Positions 47,176 through 57,666 of a DNA stretch of 64,000 bases are shown here, piece by piece. The stretch's first letter is position 1, and the number at the start of each line of letters is the position of its first letter. The notes under the pieces are model-generated. The model was not told where the DNA came from. It saw only the letters and a list, made by a program, of their open reading frames with translations, and searched no databases. Where the stretch lies: contig NZ_ATWI01000008.1 of assembly GCF_000421165.1 (NCBI RefSeq), positions 558,001-622,000 on the forward strand. The letters run 5' to 3'. The position numbers were made by a program, and so were the translations under genes. This stretch comes from Marinobacter daepoensis DSM 16072. Lineage in GTDB: Bacteria > Pseudomonadota > Gammaproteobacteria > Pseudomonadales > Oleiphilaceae.

Positions 47176-48537
47176 TTATGCGTAGAAATAGGTAGCCAGC
47201 CCCAGAAAAGACAGGAAACCGACAACGTCTGTCGTCGTGAGCAGGATAACCCCTCCTGCAAGTGCAGGATCAATGTTCAACTTTTTCAGTACCAATGGGA
47301 GCAGGGTGCCGACAACAGAAGCTAACGTGAGGTTGATGACGAGAGCAAGGGCAATGACGAGCCCAATGGTCAGGTCTTTGAACCAGGCTACTGCTGCACC
47401 AGAGACAACCAGCGCGAACAAAACACCATTCATGGCGGTTGCTATGAATTCCCGATTAAGCAGCCATTTTACATTATCTCCGCTGACCTGCCCCAACGCG
47501 ATGCCGCGAATCATCAGGGTCAGGGTCTGGCTGCCTGCTATGCCGCCCATACTGGCAACGATGGGCATGAGAACTGCCAGTGCGACAACCTGCTGTATGG
47601 TTTCTTCAAACATTCCAATGACGGAAGCCGACGTAAAGGCGGTGAGCACATTGATACCCAGCCACAGCGCCCGGCGCTTTGTTGTTTTCCAGACCGGCGC
47701 AAAAGTATCTTCATCTTCATCAAGGCCCGCCATACTCATCAGGGAGTGGTCGGCGTCCTCCCGGATAACGTCGACCACGTCGTCGATGGTGATCCGGCCC
47801 AGTAGTTTATTGTCTTCATCGACAACGGGGGCGGAAATCAGGTCATAGCGCTCGAACAGGGTGGCGACTTTGGTGTCGAACAAAGTTACTGGGATTGGCT
47901 CTATATCAGTGTCCATCACCTCACGAACCGTTGCTGCGGGATTGGATACCAGCATTCGGGTGATAGGCAGCATACCGATGAATTCGTCACGTCGGCTGAC
48001 GACAATCAGGCTATCGGTCATCGGGGGCAGGCTGCGGTGGCGGCGCAGATAACGCAGAACCACATCGATACTGATGTCCGGGCGCACCGTGATGGTGTCG
48101 GTGTTCATCAGGCCGCCGGCGGTGTCCTCCGGGTAGGAGAGAACTTCCTCGACTCGCTGGCGGTCCTGGTCGTCCATGGTGTCCAGAACTTCCTGGATAA
48201 CCGTATCCGGAAGCTGCTGAAGCAGGTCGGCCAGGTCGTCTGACTCAAAATCCTCAAGAATATCCGCCAGTTCCTGAGCGTTCAATTGGCTCAGGAAGTA
48301 GCTTCGGATGTCATCGCCAAGGTACTGGAGTACGTCACCTTCGTACTTTTTATCGACGAGGTTCCATAGCAGGGTTCGTTGGCGCGGGGGAGAGGATTCG
48401 AGCAGGTGGGCAATATCGCTGGGGCTCAGTCCGCCATTCAGAATTCGGGCCACCTGCTTGAGTGCGCCACTGTCCAGAGCCTCACTGAGAGAGCGAAGGC
48501 GTTGGCGAGCCTGGCTATTTTCCAGAATGTCTGACAT
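47176..48537 (-). CDS. mgtE: magnesium transporter MgtE
   Basis: Domain order: MgtE N domain (about 20-125), two CBS domains (about 130-255, ending in GRITIDDVVDVIREDADHSL), then a C-terminal channel domain with five membrane helices, including the conserved LMPIVASMGGIAGSQTLTLMIRGIA. The N and CBS domains sense cytoplasmic Mg and gate the pore. Length 453 is standard. It lies downstream of ptsO on the same strand. Confidence 0.96.
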   Translation of the reverse strand: MSDILENSQARQRLRSLSEALDSGALKQVARILNGGLSPSDIAHLLESSPPRQRTLLWNLVDKKYEGDVLQYLGDDIRSYFLSQLNAQELADILEDFESDDLADLLQQLPDTVIQEVLDTMDDQDRQRVEEVLSYPEDTAGGLMNTDTITVRPDISIDVVLRYLRRHRSLPPMTDSLIVVSRRDEFIGMLPITRMLVSNPAATVREVMDTDIEPIPVTLFDTKVATLFERYDLISAPVVDEDNKLLGRITIDDVVDVIREDADHSLMSMAGLDEDEDTFAPVWKTTKRRALWLGINVLTAFTSASVIGMFEETIQQVVALAVLMPIVASMGGIAGSQTLTLMIRGIALGQVSGDNVKWLLNREFIATAMNGVLFALVVSGAAVAWFKDLTIGLVIALALVINLTLASVVGTLLPLVLKKLNIDPALAGGVILLTTTDVVGFLSFLGLATYFYA

Positions 48538-48627
48538 TGAACCACCTGCGATCAGAAAACCTTTGCATTATAGCGGAGTTAGGTGGCACGCGTGAGAAAG
48601 GATTGTAGGTGAATGACGAAACGGTTT

Positions 48628-48897
48628 TTATTCTCCTTCACCAAAATAATCATCGATTAACTCGGATACCGCCTCAAGGGCGGCGTGCTCATCCGGGCCA
48701 TCGGCCAACAGTTCGACTTCGGTGCCCTGGCTTGCAGCCAGCATCATGATCTGCATGATGTTTTTGGCATCTACCTCCCGGCCTTTGCCCCGGATGCGGA
48801 CTTTGCACTCAAACGCCGAGGCCGTGGCAACCAGCTTGGCGCTCGCCCGGGCATGCAGGCCGAGTTTGTTGATGATGGTTGTGGTGCGGCAAATCAT
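48628..48897 (-). CDS. ptsO: nitrogen-related phosphocarrier NPr
   Basis: An HPr-fold protein of 89 residues with the phosphorylatable H15 in NKLGLHARASAKL. In the PTS-Ntr it transfers phosphate from PtsP to PtsN. The ORF is open upstream for 47 codons but overlaps rapZ there; ATG 48897 gives the standard size and is 8 bp after rapZ. It is part of rpoN-hpf-ptsN-rapZ-ptsO. Confidence 0.95.
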   Translation of the reverse strand: MICRTTTIINKLGLHARASAKLVATASAFECKVRIRGKGREVDAKNIMQIMMLAASQGTEVELLADGPDEHAALEAVSELIDDYFGEGE

Positions 48898-48904
48898 AGG
48901 CTGC

Positions 48905-49789
48905 TCAGATTTCTCCGCGCGCTTGCAGGTGCGGCAGTTCCGTATGACGAACCTGAACGTTGTGATAATGGTCCCGGAAAAGTCGTCCAAGCTGCTCGCA
49001 CACATAGACTGACCGGTGCTGCCCCCCGGTGCATCCAATGGATATGGTCATATAGCTTCGGTTGCTGTCGGCGAATGAGGGCAGCCAGGTGTTCAGAAAC
49101 CTGATGAGGTCGTCCACCATTTGTCGGGTCAGCGGTTCCCGCTCGAGAAAGTCGATGACAGGCTGGTCGATGCCCGTGTGCTTTCGCAGGCTGGTGTCCC
49201 AGTAGGGGTTAGGCAGGCAACGCACGTCAAAAACGTAGTCTGAATCCACCGGGACCCCGTGCTTGAAACCGAAGGACTGGAACAGCAAGGCCAGTTCCTG
49301 GTCCTTACGGCCGGCGACTCGCTGCTTGATCATGTCACGCAGCTCGTACATGGACAGTCCGGTGGTGTTGACGTACAGGTCTGCCAGCTTGGACAGAGGC
49401 TCCAGCAACTGTTTCTCGTTGGTGATTGCCTCCCGCAGCGACGTCCTGTCGTCGCTTAACGGGTGTTTTCTTCGGGTGGCGTGAAAACGCTGGAGCAGGG
49501 ACTGTTCGTCGGCATCAAGGAAAATGATCTCAACTTCAACGCCAGTCTGTTTTAGCTGCTGGTATATGGTTTCAAAGTTTGCAAGCTCCCCGGACAGGTT
49601 ACGGGCGTCTATGCTCACTGCCATTTTTTTGAGGCGGCCAGGGGCTTCCTGGGTGGTTGCTTCCTGGGTCAGTGGGAACAGAAGACCGATGGGGAGGTTG
49701 TCAATACAGTAAAATCCCAGGTCTTCCAACACGTGCAGTGCCGTACTTTTGCCGGAACCGGATCGGCCACTGACGATAATCAGCTTCAT
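48905..49789 (-). CDS. rapZ: RNase adapter / nucleotide-binding protein RapZ
   Basis: The N-terminal P-loop GRSGSGKS is at residues 8-15. The C-terminal half holds DVRCLPNPYWD and the SIGCTGGQHRSVYVCEQL motif of RapZ (YvcJ family). In E. coli RapZ steers RNase E to the GlmZ sRNA to adjust glucosamine-6-phosphate synthesis. Length is 294. GAAGGAGAG precedes the ATG. Encoded between ptsN and ptsO, as usual. Confidence 0.96.
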   Translation of the reverse strand: MKLIIVSGRSGSGKSTALHVLEDLGFYCIDNLPIGLLFPLTQEATTQEAPGRLKKMAVSIDARNLSGELANFETIYQQLKQTGVEVEIIFLDADEQSLLQRFHATRRKHPLSDDRTSLREAITNEKQLLEPLSKLADLYVNTTGLSMYELRDMIKQRVAGRKDQELALLFQSFGFKHGVPVDSDYVFDVRCLPNPYWDTSLRKHTGIDQPVIDFLEREPLTRQMVDDLIRFLNTWLPSFADSNRSYMTISIGCTGGQHRSVYVCEQLGRLFRDHYHNVQVRHTELPHLQARGEI

Positions 49790-49826
49790 TGGGCTGTCTC
49801 TCCTTCAATCTGCCTTAAGGCGGACC

Positions 49827-50297
49827 TCAGTGATTGCGGTTGGTCATTCGTTGGTAAAGTGTGCCTGCATCCTCGCACTGGCGCAGCGCGGTGCAGAACG
49901 CGTTGTCATTGAACCGTTCCGCCAGTTGGCTCAGAAGCTCCAGATGCTCACTGGTGGCTTCCTTGGGGACGACCAGTGCAAACACCAGGTCTACGGGCTG
50001 GTTGTCGATGGCGTCAAAATCGACGGCCTCTTCCAGTGTCATCAAGACACCGATAACCCGGTCCAGGCCTTCCAGCCGGCAGTGGGGAATGGCGATGCCT
50101 TCACCGATGCCGGTGCTGCCCAGCCGTTCACGGGAGACCAGATTACTGAAGATCTGGGTGTCGCTGAGAGTTTCATCCTGGAAGTGAATCCGTTCCGCGA
50201 TGAATTCCAGCACACGTTTCTTGCTGGAGGCCGGTACCCGACAGAGTGTCAGCTCCGGCGCAAGAATGTTGTCAATGGTCAGGGATGGGTCGCTCAT
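49827..50297 (-). CDS. ptsN: PTS IIA-like nitrogen regulatory protein PtsN
   Basis: This is a EIIA-fructose/mannitol fold protein of 156 residues with the phosphorylated histidine H72 in GEGIAIPHCR. It is the output of the PTS-Ntr, which in relatives controls potassium transport and other processes. ATG 50297 (MSDPSLTIDNIL) is used; the upstream frame overlaps a linker with no homology. It lies between hpf and rapZ. Confidence 0.95.
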   Translation of the reverse strand: MSDPSLTIDNILAPELTLCRVPASSKKRVLEFIAERIHFQDETLSDTQIFSNLVSRERLGSTGIGEGIAIPHCRLEGLDRVIGVLMTLEEAVDFDAIDNQPVDLVFALVVPKEATSEHLELLSQLAERFNDNAFCTALRQCEDAGTLYQRMTNRNH

Positions 50298-50386
50298 GGA
50301 TCGACTGCATGTCCGTAAAAAAAGGCTGCGGCCGGTTGCCCCGCCGCAGCTCGTTTCATGAAACACCCGGTCACGTTACGCGTTGT

Positions 50387-50695
50387 TCAGCGAGTACCGT
50401 TACCGTGCATCCTGTCTACGTTCTTTTCCTTGTACTTGAGGATCTGTCGGTCCAGCTTGTCGACAAGTGTGTCGATTGCCGCGTACATATCCTCATTTTC
50501 TGCCTTTGCGTGAATCTCACCACCAGTCACGTGCAGAGTGGCTTCCGCCATCTGGCGCACCTTTTCAACCTCCAGCGTAACCTGACAGTTACTGATGTGG
50601 TCAAAATGGCGCTCCAGCTTCTCGAACTTGCTGTTAACGTAATCTTTCAAAGCGGGAGTCAGTTCTACGTGATGGCCTGAAATGTTGAGTTGCAT
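50387..50695 (-). CDS. hpf: ribosome hibernation promoting factor (short form)
   Basis: The 102-residue protein has the single S30AE domain of short HPF/YhbH (MQLNISGHHVELTPALKDYVNSKF onward, ending at DRQILKYKEK). It binds 30S subunits to promote 100S dimers in stationary phase. Its location right after rpoN is conserved. ACAGGAG precedes the ATG. Confidence 0.95.
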   Translation of the reverse strand: MQLNISGHHVELTPALKDYVNSKFEKLERHFDHISNCQVTLEVEKVRQMAEATLHVTGGEIHAKAENEDMYAAIDTLVDKLDRQILKYKEKNVDRMHGNGTR

Positions 50696-50771
50696 AGGCG
50701 TCTCCTGTTGTCATCCATCGCCAGCATGACTGCCGGCCTGCGTTGCCGGTGCCTCTTGCACCGGCGAAAAT

Positions 50772-52292
50772 TTAAACCAGTCGTTTTCGTTCGTTGGAGG
50801 GAGGTATATGCATCGCCTCCCGGTATTTGGCCACGGTACGACGGGCCACATTGATTCCCTGTTCCCCTAGCATGGCCGCAATTTTGCTGTCGCTCAATGG
50901 CTTTTTCGGGGTTTCCTCCGCAATCAGCTTCTTGATCATTGCACGAATAGCGGTCGAGGAGCATTCCCCACCCTCAGCGGTGCTGACGTGGCTGGAGAAA
51001 AAGTACTTCAATTCAAAGATGCCACGCGGTGTATGCATGTATTTCTGAGTGGTGACTCGTGAAATGGTAGATTCATGCATTTCCACAGCCTGGGCAATGT
51101 CTGACAGGATCAGGGGCTTCATGGCCTCCTCGCCCTGATCCAGAAATCCCTGCTGGTGCTCGACGATGCGGGTCGCAACCTTCAGTAAGGTTTCATTCCG
51201 GCTCTGAAGGCTCTTGATAAACCACTTGGCTTCTTGTAGCTGATCGCGCATGTAGGTGTTGTCGGCGCTGCTGTCGGCTCGTCGTATCAGCGAAGCGTAG
51301 CTGGCATTTACCCGGATGCGAGGGGCAATTTCGGGGTTCAGCTCTACCCGCCAGCGACCTTCATGTTTGCGCACGATGACATCCGGGATCACGTAATCCG
51401 GCTCAGTTCTGTCTACCACATCCCCTGGGCGTGGGTTCAGGCTGGTAATCAGCGCCAGAACCTCCTTCAGCTGATCTTCTTTGAGCCGGCTTCGTCTGAG
51501 CAGTTGAGCGTAGTCACGATTGCCCAGCAAGTGCAGGAACTGCGTAACCACCAATCGGGCCTGACGGAGCCAGGGTGTGTCTGGGGGGAGCTGGTTGAGC
51601 TGGATCAGCAGACACTCTTGCAGATCGCGGGCAAAAACGCCGGGCGGATCGAAGTGTTGTAAACGACGGAGTACGGCTTGTACCTCATCCAGTTCCAGAG
51701 GATCGTCTTCGGAGCCATCGCGTAACCCCGCGTGGATGTCCTCAATGCTTGAGGTGAGGTAGCCCCGGTCGTCAACGGCGTCGAGCAGCGCGTGGGCAAT
51801 GGCCTGATCCCGCTCACTGAGCGGCGTAAGGTTGAGCTGCCATTCCAGGTGGTCTTGCAGCGTCTCGGCAGGGGAGTTCCGGGTCTCGAAATCCGAGTCG
51901 TTGTCGTCGTCGCCTTTGCCCGCAGGGGCCGGAGCTGATTGATAAATATCGTCCCAGGCAGTGTCGACCGGCAGATCATCCGGAATGTTGTCCGGAATAT
52001 CAGTTTCCGAAGACCAGTCCGGACCGTTTTCGCTTTCATCCCAGTCTGTCGCGGCTTCCGTGTTGCTGTCTTCCTGACCCGAATCAGCAGCCGTTGTTTC
52101 TGGTGTTTCCTGATCGCTGCTTTCGGTGTGCTCGTCGTCTTCTGAGGTTTCCAGCATGGGGTTGGACTCCAGTGCCTGCTGGATTTCCTGCTGAAGATCG
52201 AGGGTTGAGAGTTGCAGCAGGCGTATTGCTTGCTGCAACTGGGGGGTCATGGTCAGACTCTGGCCCAGCTTAAGCTGTAATGAGGCTTTCAT
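50772..52292 (-). CDS. rpoN: RNA polymerase sigma-54 factor
   Basis: Region I is glutamine-rich ([34 protein letters not shown]). An acidic region II covers about 50-140, and the core-binding and DNA-binding region III ends with the RpoN box [10 protein letters not shown] near residues 483-492. Length is 506 from ATG 52292; an in-frame ATG two codons earlier is an alternative. It is encoded downstream of lptB and upstream of hpf-ptsN-rapZ-ptsO, the classic rpoN neighbourhood. Confidence 0.97.
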   Translation of the reverse strand: MKASLQLKLGQSLTMTPQLQQAIRLLQLSTLDLQQEIQQALESNPMLETSEDDEHTESSDQETPETTAADSGQEDSNTEAATDWDESENGPDWSSETDIPDNIPDDLPVDTAWDDIYQSAPAPAGKGDDDNDSDFETRNSPAETLQDHLEWQLNLTPLSERDQAIAHALLDAVDDRGYLTSSIEDIHAGLRDGSEDDPLELDEVQAVLRRLQHFDPPGVFARDLQECLLIQLNQLPPDTPWLRQARLVVTQFLHLLGNRDYAQLLRRSRLKEDQLKEVLALITSLNPRPGDVVDRTEPDYVIPDVIVRKHEGRWRVELNPEIAPRIRVNASYASLIRRADSSADNTYMRDQLQEAKWFIKSLQSRNETLLKVATRIVEHQQGFLDQGEEAMKPLILSDIAQAVEMHESTISRVTTQKYMHTPRGIFELKYFFSSHVSTAEGGECSSTAIRAMIKKLIAEETPKKPLSDSKIAAMLGEQGINVARRTVAKYREAMHIPPSNERKRLV

Positions 52293-52479
52293 AACCATGT
52301 CTCAAGATCCATAACTCGTGGCATCCCGGTTGTTGCTTTGCCGGCGCACGGGCCGAAAAAAATGTTGTACTTTGGTTACTTGCCAATACCTGAGGACAGT
52401 ATAAGCAAGTTCTTTGCCGAGTCTACTTGCTACAGATCATCAAAACAATCAGCCGTCGGTGAAACGCTGTTTGGTTGTG

Positions 52480-53205
52480 TTACAGACGGAACTCCTCCCC
52501 CAGGTAAACCTCTTTGACCTTCTGATTGGCGAGAATGGCGTCGGCGTTGCCGGAGGCGATGATATGGCCGCCGGAAACGATATAGGCATTCTCGCAAATA
52601 TCGAGAGTTTCCCGCACGTTGTGGTCGGTAATCAGGACGCCGATGCCCTTGTCTCTAAGGTGTCGGATGATGTGTTTGATGTCGCTTACGGAGATGGGGT
52701 CTACGCCGGCAAAAGGCTCATCGAGAAGAATGAAGGCAGGCTCCATGGCCAGGGCCCGTGCGATCTCAACCCGGCGTCGCTCGCCGCCAGACAGTGCCAT
52801 GCCAACGCTGTCCCGAATATGAGTAATGTGGAACTCTTCCAGAAGTTCTTCGAGCTTTGCTTCACGCTCCGGACGGTTCAGGCCCTTTCGGGTTTCCAGA
52901 ATGGCCATGATGTTGTCGCGAACGGTGAGTTTGCGGAACACGGACGCCTCCTGAGGGAGGTAGCCGATGCCTTTTCGGGCTCTGCCATGCATAGGCAGGG
53001 GGGTAATGTCCTGGCTGTCGATGGTTATTCTGCCGCGATCCGCAGGTACCAGGCCTACAATCATGTAGAAACAGGTGGTTTTTCCTGCGCCGTTGGGGCC
53101 CAGAAGGCCGACGATTTCGCCAGAGCGGATCTCCAGTGATACGTCAAGAACCACCTTTTTCTGTTTGTAGCTTTTTGCCAGATTACTGGCTCTCAGAACT
53201 GCCAT
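52480..53205 (-). CDS. lptB: LPS export ABC transporter ATPase LptB
   Basis: LptB powers LPS extraction from the inner membrane. Walker A is GPNGAGKTT at residues 36-44, the signature is [15 protein letters not shown], and Walker B is [13 protein letters not shown]. At 241 residues it is the usual size. It overlaps lptA by 23 nt and is the fifth gene of kdsD-kdsC-lptC-lptA-lptB. Confidence 0.97.
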   Translation of the reverse strand: MAVLRASNLAKSYKQKKVVLDVSLEIRSGEIVGLLGPNGAGKTTCFYMIVGLVPADRGRITIDSQDITPLPMHGRARKGIGYLPQEASVFRKLTVRDNIMAILETRKGLNRPEREAKLEELLEEFHITHIRDSVGMALSGGERRRVEIARALAMEPAFILLDEPFAGVDPISVSDIKHIIRHLRDKGIGVLITDHNVRETLDICENAYIVSGGHIIASGNADAILANQKVKEVYLGEEFRL

Positions 53206-53749
53206 CCGAACCTTTCCCGTCGCTGGATTGAGCTGAATTTCGGGGTTGTATCACCATCTCTACCCGGCCTGAGCCGCCTTCCGGAGACGCTCCGCCTTCG
53301 GCAGTCACCACCCGGCGCACGGTATCATAGTGAATGATGTCGCCCCGGAAAATGTTGCCGCCCTGTTCAATCACGGCTTCGCGCTCAAAGATGACAAGGC
53401 TCTCGTCTCCTGACCAGGTGATGTTCAGGGCTCGGGCGTCTGTCATGCCTTCTGCTTCCTGGCCTGGTTGCCGGTAGTGAGCAGGGCTGCCGGCTGCTTC
53501 GATCCTGCTGACCCCTTGGTCGTTTCGGTAGAGCACGACCCGGTCAGCCTCAAGGCGGGTTTCGCCCTGAGTCAGCTCGACGTCGCCGGTGTAGACTGCG
53601 GTGCCCGCGCTGTCGTCCAGCCGGGCTGAGTCGGCAGCAACTTTGATGGGGGTGTCTGAGTCAAGGTTGAATGCAGCCGCAGGTCCGGCCAGCAGGGCGG
53701 TGGCCAGAAGCAGGGGGTGCAGACGTGATCGTTTACCTGACGGTTTCAT
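53183..53749 (-). CDS. lptA: periplasmic LPS transport protein LptA
   Basis: A signal peptide (residues 1-26, cleaved after the ALLAGPAAA stretch) is followed by an OstA beta-jellyroll domain ([41 protein letters not shown]), the repeating unit of the LPS bridge. The C-terminal tail is charged and probably disordered. Length is 188. It overlaps both lptC and lptB, in the conserved lptCAB order. Confidence 0.94.
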   Translation of the reverse strand: MKPSGKRSRLHPLLLATALLAGPAAAFNLDSDTPIKVAADSARLDDSAGTAVYTGDVELTQGETRLEADRVVLYRNDQGVSRIEAAGSPAHYRQPGQEAEGMTDARALNITWSGDESLVIFEREAVIEQGGNIFRGDIIHYDTVRRVVTAEGGASPEGGSGRVEMVIQPRNSAQSSDGKGSDGSSESQ

Positions 53750-54332
53750 AGTGTCCCTCTACCCGGGAATTGAGTTCCAGAATGCGTTCGTTGATCCAGG
53801 CTTTCATGCCTGTGGAGTGGGTGACCCCAAAAGGTTCGGTGATGGTCACCGGCTGGTCGGTGTAGACTGTGCCGTTGCTGTTATCCAGGGTAAGAGCCTC
53901 GGTTTCCAGCGTCGACGGGGCGTTTCCGGCCTGGCGAATGAGCCTGACATTGCCGGTCAGCTCGAGTTGTTCCGATGACTGTTCGAGCTTGCCTGTGTTT
54001 GATTCGATCAGCCAGGGGGTGGGGTCTCCTTCGCTGAACAGTTGAGCCTCAGGCTGGTCCAGGTGGGCAACGCCGGTATCTTCAAATTGTTCGATTCTCG
54101 GGCTGGTGAGATGAATCCGGAGATTTCCCTGCTCGTCCCAGGAGCGGTATTGCCCCCCGACAACGAAACCGTCGGGCTCAGCCGGGCCTCTCAGGTTACT
54201 GGAGGGGGCCCGGGAACTGGCGGGCTCATCGCTCTGCCATAGAAGAAAGAGAGTGGCTAATACGGTGCCTGCCAATGCGAGCGTCCGGAGGCGCCTTCTG
54301 CCGTCATCGCCGGAGAACCAGGCCCTGATCAT
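53733..54332 (-). CDS. lptC: LPS export protein LptC
   Basis: A bitopic protein of 199 residues with one N-terminal membrane helix (about 14-33) and a periplasmic OstA-like domain (VVGGQYRSWDEQGNLRIHLTSPRIEQF). It hands LPS from LptBFG to LptA. The start overlaps kdsC by 4 nt and the stop overlaps lptA by 17 nt. Confidence 0.92.
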   Translation of the reverse strand: MIRAWFSGDDGRRRLRTLALAGTVLATLFLLWQSDEPASSRAPSSNLRGPAEPDGFVVGGQYRSWDEQGNLRIHLTSPRIEQFEDTGVAHLDQPEAQLFSEGDPTPWLIESNTGKLEQSSEQLELTGNVRLIRQAGNAPSTLETEALTLDNSNGTVYTDQPVTITEPFGVTHSTGMKAWINERILELNSRVEGHYETVR

Positions 54333-54895
54333 GTTTGATGATCCTGATAAGGCGACAGTGCGGTTTCGAGCTGCCCCTGAGCCCAGAGAATGAGGTCGCA
54401 GGCTTCACGCACTGCACCTTGCCCTCCTGAGCAGTGTGTGCAGTAATCCGCCTGTTCCCGGACCAGCCAGTAGCCGTTCGGCACTGTAATGCCGAGGCCT
54501 GCGAAGCAGAGTGCGGGCAAGTCTGGCAGGTCGTCGCCCATGTAGGCAATCTGGCTCGGAGCCAGATCCATGTCCCCGATCAGTTCCAGCAGGGCCTCTT
54601 TTTTGTCTTCGCGGCCCTGCATCAGATGAGGGATGCCCAGGTCAGACATCCGTTTTTCGGTAAGCGGCGACCGGCGACCAGTGATCACTGCGACCGTTAT
54701 GCCAGCCCTCATCAGTTGTTTGAGCCCGAGCCCGTCCAGAATGTTGAAGGCTTTGAGCTCGTCACCGCTGGCGCTGAAATAGATGCGACCGTCACTCATG
54801 ATCCCGTCGACGTCCAGGGCGATCAGCCGGATTCCGGCGGCCTTTGTCTTCAGTGAGGCGTCCCAGTGAGCCTCTAAAGGGTGGGTCAGCGGCAT
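54329..54895 (-). CDS. kdsC: 3-deoxy-D-manno-octulosonate 8-phosphate phosphatase
   Basis: A HAD phosphatase of the small, cap-less C0 class: the nucleophile and acid are D28 and D30 in IALDVDGIMSDG, followed by VITGRRSPLTEKR and the metal motif YMGDDLPDLP. It releases Kdo for lipid A inner core synthesis. Length is 188. Start and stop interlock with kdsD (TGATG) and lptC (4-nt overlap). Confidence 0.95.
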   Translation of the reverse strand: MPLTHPLEAHWDASLKTKAAGIRLIALDVDGIMSDGRIYFSASGDELKAFNILDGLGLKQLMRAGITVAVITGRRSPLTEKRMSDLGIPHLMQGREDKKEALLELIGDMDLAPSQIAYMGDDLPDLPALCFAGLGITVPNGYWLVREQADYCTHCSGGQGAVREACDLILWAQGQLETALSPYQDHQT

Positions 54896-55881
54896 CAGAT
54901 GACTCCCGCCCGCAGAAGGTCGTGCATGTTGATGGCGCCGACCAGCGCACCGGCCTCATTGGTGACGGGCAGGGCGTTGATTTTCATCTCTTCCATGATA
55001 TTCAGGGCTTCCGCCGCCAGATGTTCGGCCCGAATGGTCTTTCCGTTTCGGGTCATGACCTCCTGAATCGGGGTGGCATGGACGTCGACAGACTTGTCCA
55101 GGGTGCGTCGCAGGTCGCCGTCAGTGAATATGCCGGTAAGGGTGCCTGTGGCGTCCACCACGGTGGTCATGCCAAGACCTTTGCGGGTAATTTCCAGTAA
55201 GGCACCGCTGAGGGGGGTGCCTTCCGTGACGCGGGGGATCTGGTTGCCAGTGTGCATGATGTCGGAGACGCGAAGCAGTAAACGCCGCCCAAGGCTGCCG
55301 CCAGGATGAGAAAATGCGAAATCTTCGGCGCTGAAGCCTCTGGCTTCCAGAAGCGCAACGGCCAGTGCATCGCCCATCACCAGGGTGGCGGTTGTGCTGG
55401 ACGTGGGAGCCAGCCCAAGAGGGCAAGCCTCAATCGCCACGCTGACATCGAGATTGGCCACGGCTTCCTGTGCCAGTACGGAATCGGGTTTGCCGGTCAT
55501 GCTGATTAATGGCGCACCCATGCGCTTGATCAGCGGCAGAATGGTAACGACTTCGCTGGTGCTGCCGCTGTTGGAGATCGCGATGACCACGTCCTGGGGC
55601 GTGATCATGCCCAGGTCTCCGTGACTGGCTTCACCAGGATGCACAAAGAAAGCCGGTGTCCCTGTGCTGGCGAGCGTGGCTGCGATTTTGTTGCCGATGT
55701 GTCCGGATTTGCCCATGCCTGTCACCACCACTCGCCCGCGGCAGGCCATGATGACCTCGCAGGCGCGGCTGAAGTCGCCATTGATGCGGCTCTCCAGTGC
55801 TTCTATGGCTTCTCGTTCTATGCGGATCGCCCGAAGGGCCGAGGTGCGAAAGTCGTGGTTGTTGGCATCTGAATCTGTCAT
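54895..55881 (-). CDS. kdsD: D-arabinose 5-phosphate isomerase
   Basis: KdsD converts ribulose 5-phosphate to arabinose 5-phosphate, the Kdo precursor. A SIS sugar isomerase domain (VVVTGMGKSGHIGNKIAATLASTGTPAFF, then HPGEASHGDLGMI) is followed by two CBS domains (DIMHTGNQIPRV and EVMTRNGKTIRA). ATG 55881 gives 328 residues, as in the family; a longer frame upstream is non-homologous and would run into the divergent promoter region. It heads the kdsDC-lptCAB-rpoN block. Confidence 0.96.
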   Translation of the reverse strand: MTDSDANNHDFRTSALRAIRIEREAIEALESRINGDFSRACEVIMACRGRVVVTGMGKSGHIGNKIAATLASTGTPAFFVHPGEASHGDLGMITPQDVVIAISNSGSTSEVVTILPLIKRMGAPLISMTGKPDSVLAQEAVANLDVSVAIEACPLGLAPTSSTTATLVMGDALAVALLEARGFSAEDFAFSHPGGSLGRRLLLRVSDIMHTGNQIPRVTEGTPLSGALLEITRKGLGMTTVVDATGTLTGIFTDGDLRRTLDKSVDVHATPIQEVMTRNGKTIRAEHLAAEALNIMEEMKINALPVTNEAGALVGAINMHDLLRAGVI

Positions 55882-56054
55882 GTCGACCGGCTGTCTGTTT
55901 GAACGGGGATTTGAGGCCGAAGTATACCACTTCTGACGCGTCGGGCCCCCTTCATCAGGGAATCTGATCATTGCCATCAGGACATTTTACGCCGCTTTAA
56001 TTGAGGTCTGGGAGAGCTTCGCATAATGTAGGCGCTCCTTGAAAGGGATGGATT

Positions 56055-56867
56055 ATGGAGTCATCTGCGTACATTACACTCAGGAACGTGGTGTTTTCCC
56101 GTTCCGGACGTCGGATTTTTGATGGGGTCAGCCTGGATATTCCCAGGGGTAAAGTGACCGCTATCATGGGGCCCAGCGGAACCGGGAAGACCACGTTGCT
56201 CAGGCTGATTGGCGGGCAGCTCCGCCCGGATTCCGGTGAGATCACGGTGGCGGGGCATGAGGTGCCGAAGCTCAGGCGCAAGGCGCTGTATCGCTTACGC
56301 GAAAAGATGGGCATGCTGTTTCAGAGCGGTGCTCTGTTTACCGATCTCAGCGTTTACGAGAACGTGGCGTTTCCTCTCAGGGTTCATACCCGGTTGCCTG
56401 AGGACATGATTCGGGATGTTGTGCTGATGAAGCTTGAGGCTGTTGGCCTGAGAGGGGCCAGAGACCTGATGCCCTCGGAGTTGTCTGGCGGGATGACCCG
56501 GCGGGTAGCGCTGGCACGCAGTATTGCGCTGGACCCGGAACTCATCATGTACGACGAGCCGTTTGCCGGACAGGACCCGATTGCTATGGGAGTGCTGGTC
56601 AAACTGATCCGGGACCTGAACAGCTCCATGGGGCTGACCAGTGTTCTGGTGTCTCACGATGTGCCGGAATCTCTGAGTATCTGCCACTATGCCTGTATCA
56701 TTGCCGACGGCCGGGTTATCGGTGAAGGTACGCCCGAGCAATTGCGAACCCACCCGTCTGAACGTGTCCGGCAGTTTCTGGAGGGTAAGCCTGACGGGCC
56801 GGTTCCGTTCCATTATCCCAGTGGGGATGCAGCGTCAGACTTTGGTGTGAACGGGGAAGGTATATGA
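56055..56867 (+). CDS. mlaF: phospholipid transport ABC ATPase MlaF
   Basis: MlaF is the ATPase of the MlaFEDB complex that maintains outer-membrane lipid asymmetry. Walker A is GPSGTGKTT at residues 39-47, the signature [15 protein letters not shown], and Walker [14 protein letters not shown]. Length is 270. Divergent from kdsD across a 173-bp gap; overlaps mlaE by 4 nt. Confidence 0.96.
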   Translation: MESSAYITLRNVVFSRSGRRIFDGVSLDIPRGKVTAIMGPSGTGKTTLLRLIGGQLRPDSGEITVAGHEVPKLRRKALYRLREKMGMLFQSGALFTDLSVYENVAFPLRVHTRLPEDMIRDVVLMKLEAVGLRGARDLMPSELSGGMTRRVALARSIALDPELIMYDEPFAGQDPIAMGVLVKLIRDLNSSMGLTSVLVSHDVPESLSICHYACIIADGRVIGEGTPEQLRTHPSERVRQFLEGKPDGPVPFHYPSGDAASDFGVNGEGI

Positions 56868-57646
56868 TGGGTCGTATTGCCGCGCTTGGTCGGCTGGGGC
56901 TTACACTTGTAGCTTCCCTGGGGCGCTCGGGGCGATTTCTCTTCGGCGTGCTGGCAGGTGTACCCCGGCCAGTGACGGGGTTCCCATTGCTGGTGAAGCA
57001 GCTCTATGCGGTGGGTGTGCTGTCACTGGCGATCGTGGTGGTTTCCGGCCTGTTTATTGGCATGGTGCTGGGGCTTCAGGGCTACACCATTCTCAGTGAT
57101 TATGGTTCAGAGTCTGCCATTGGTCAGATGATTGCCCTGACGCTGGTCCGGGAGCTTGGCCCGGTGGTGACGGCTTTGCTGTTCGCTGGCCGCGCCGGCT
57201 CGGCCCTAACCGCCGAAATCGGGTTAATGAAGGCTACGGAACAGCTTTCCAGTATGGAAATGATGGGCGTGGACCCACTGCGGCGTGTGATCGCACCACG
57301 GCTCTGGGCGGGCTTTCTGGCAATGCCGGTACTGGCGATGATCTTCTCGGTGGTTGGAATCTGGGGAGGTATGTTGGTTGGTGTCGAGTGGCTGGGCGTG
57401 TTTGAAGGTTCTTTCTGGGGCAATATGCAGTCCTCGGTCGACTTTGCGGACGATGTGCTGAACGGTTTCATTAAGAGTGTGGTGTTTGGCTTCGTCTGTG
57501 CCTGGATAGCGGTCTATCAGGGCTACGACTGTGTGCCGACTTCAGCTGGGATCAGCTCGGCGACTACCAAAACGGTTGTTTACTCATCGTTGGCGGTGCT
57601 TGGTCTCGATTTTGTGTTGACCGCCGTCATGTTCGGTGATTTTTAA
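56864..57646 (+). CDS. mlaE: phospholipid transport permease MlaE
   Basis: A MlaE-family permease of 260 residues with about five to six hydrophobic segments. The family motifs are [49 protein letters not shown], and the conserved YQGYDC segment near the C terminus. It overlaps mlaF. Confidence 0.96.
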   Translation: MMGRIAALGRLGLTLVASLGRSGRFLFGVLAGVPRPVTGFPLLVKQLYAVGVLSLAIVVVSGLFIGMVLGLQGYTILSDYGSESAIGQMIALTLVRELGPVVTALLFAGRAGSALTAEIGLMKATEQLSSMEMMGVDPLRRVIAPRLWAGFLAMPVLAMIFSVVGIWGGMLVGVEWLGVFEGSFWGNMQSSVDFADDVLNGFIKSVVFGFVCAWIAVYQGYDCVPTSAGISSATTKTVVYSSLAVLGLDFVLTAVMFGDF

Positions 57647-57666
57647 CAGGAATCAGGAAACTCTTC

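Noticed and set aside
48898-49038. N-terminal extension of NPr
   Set aside because: The open frame overlaps rapZ; the HPr family starts at the ATG 14 residues before the active histidine.
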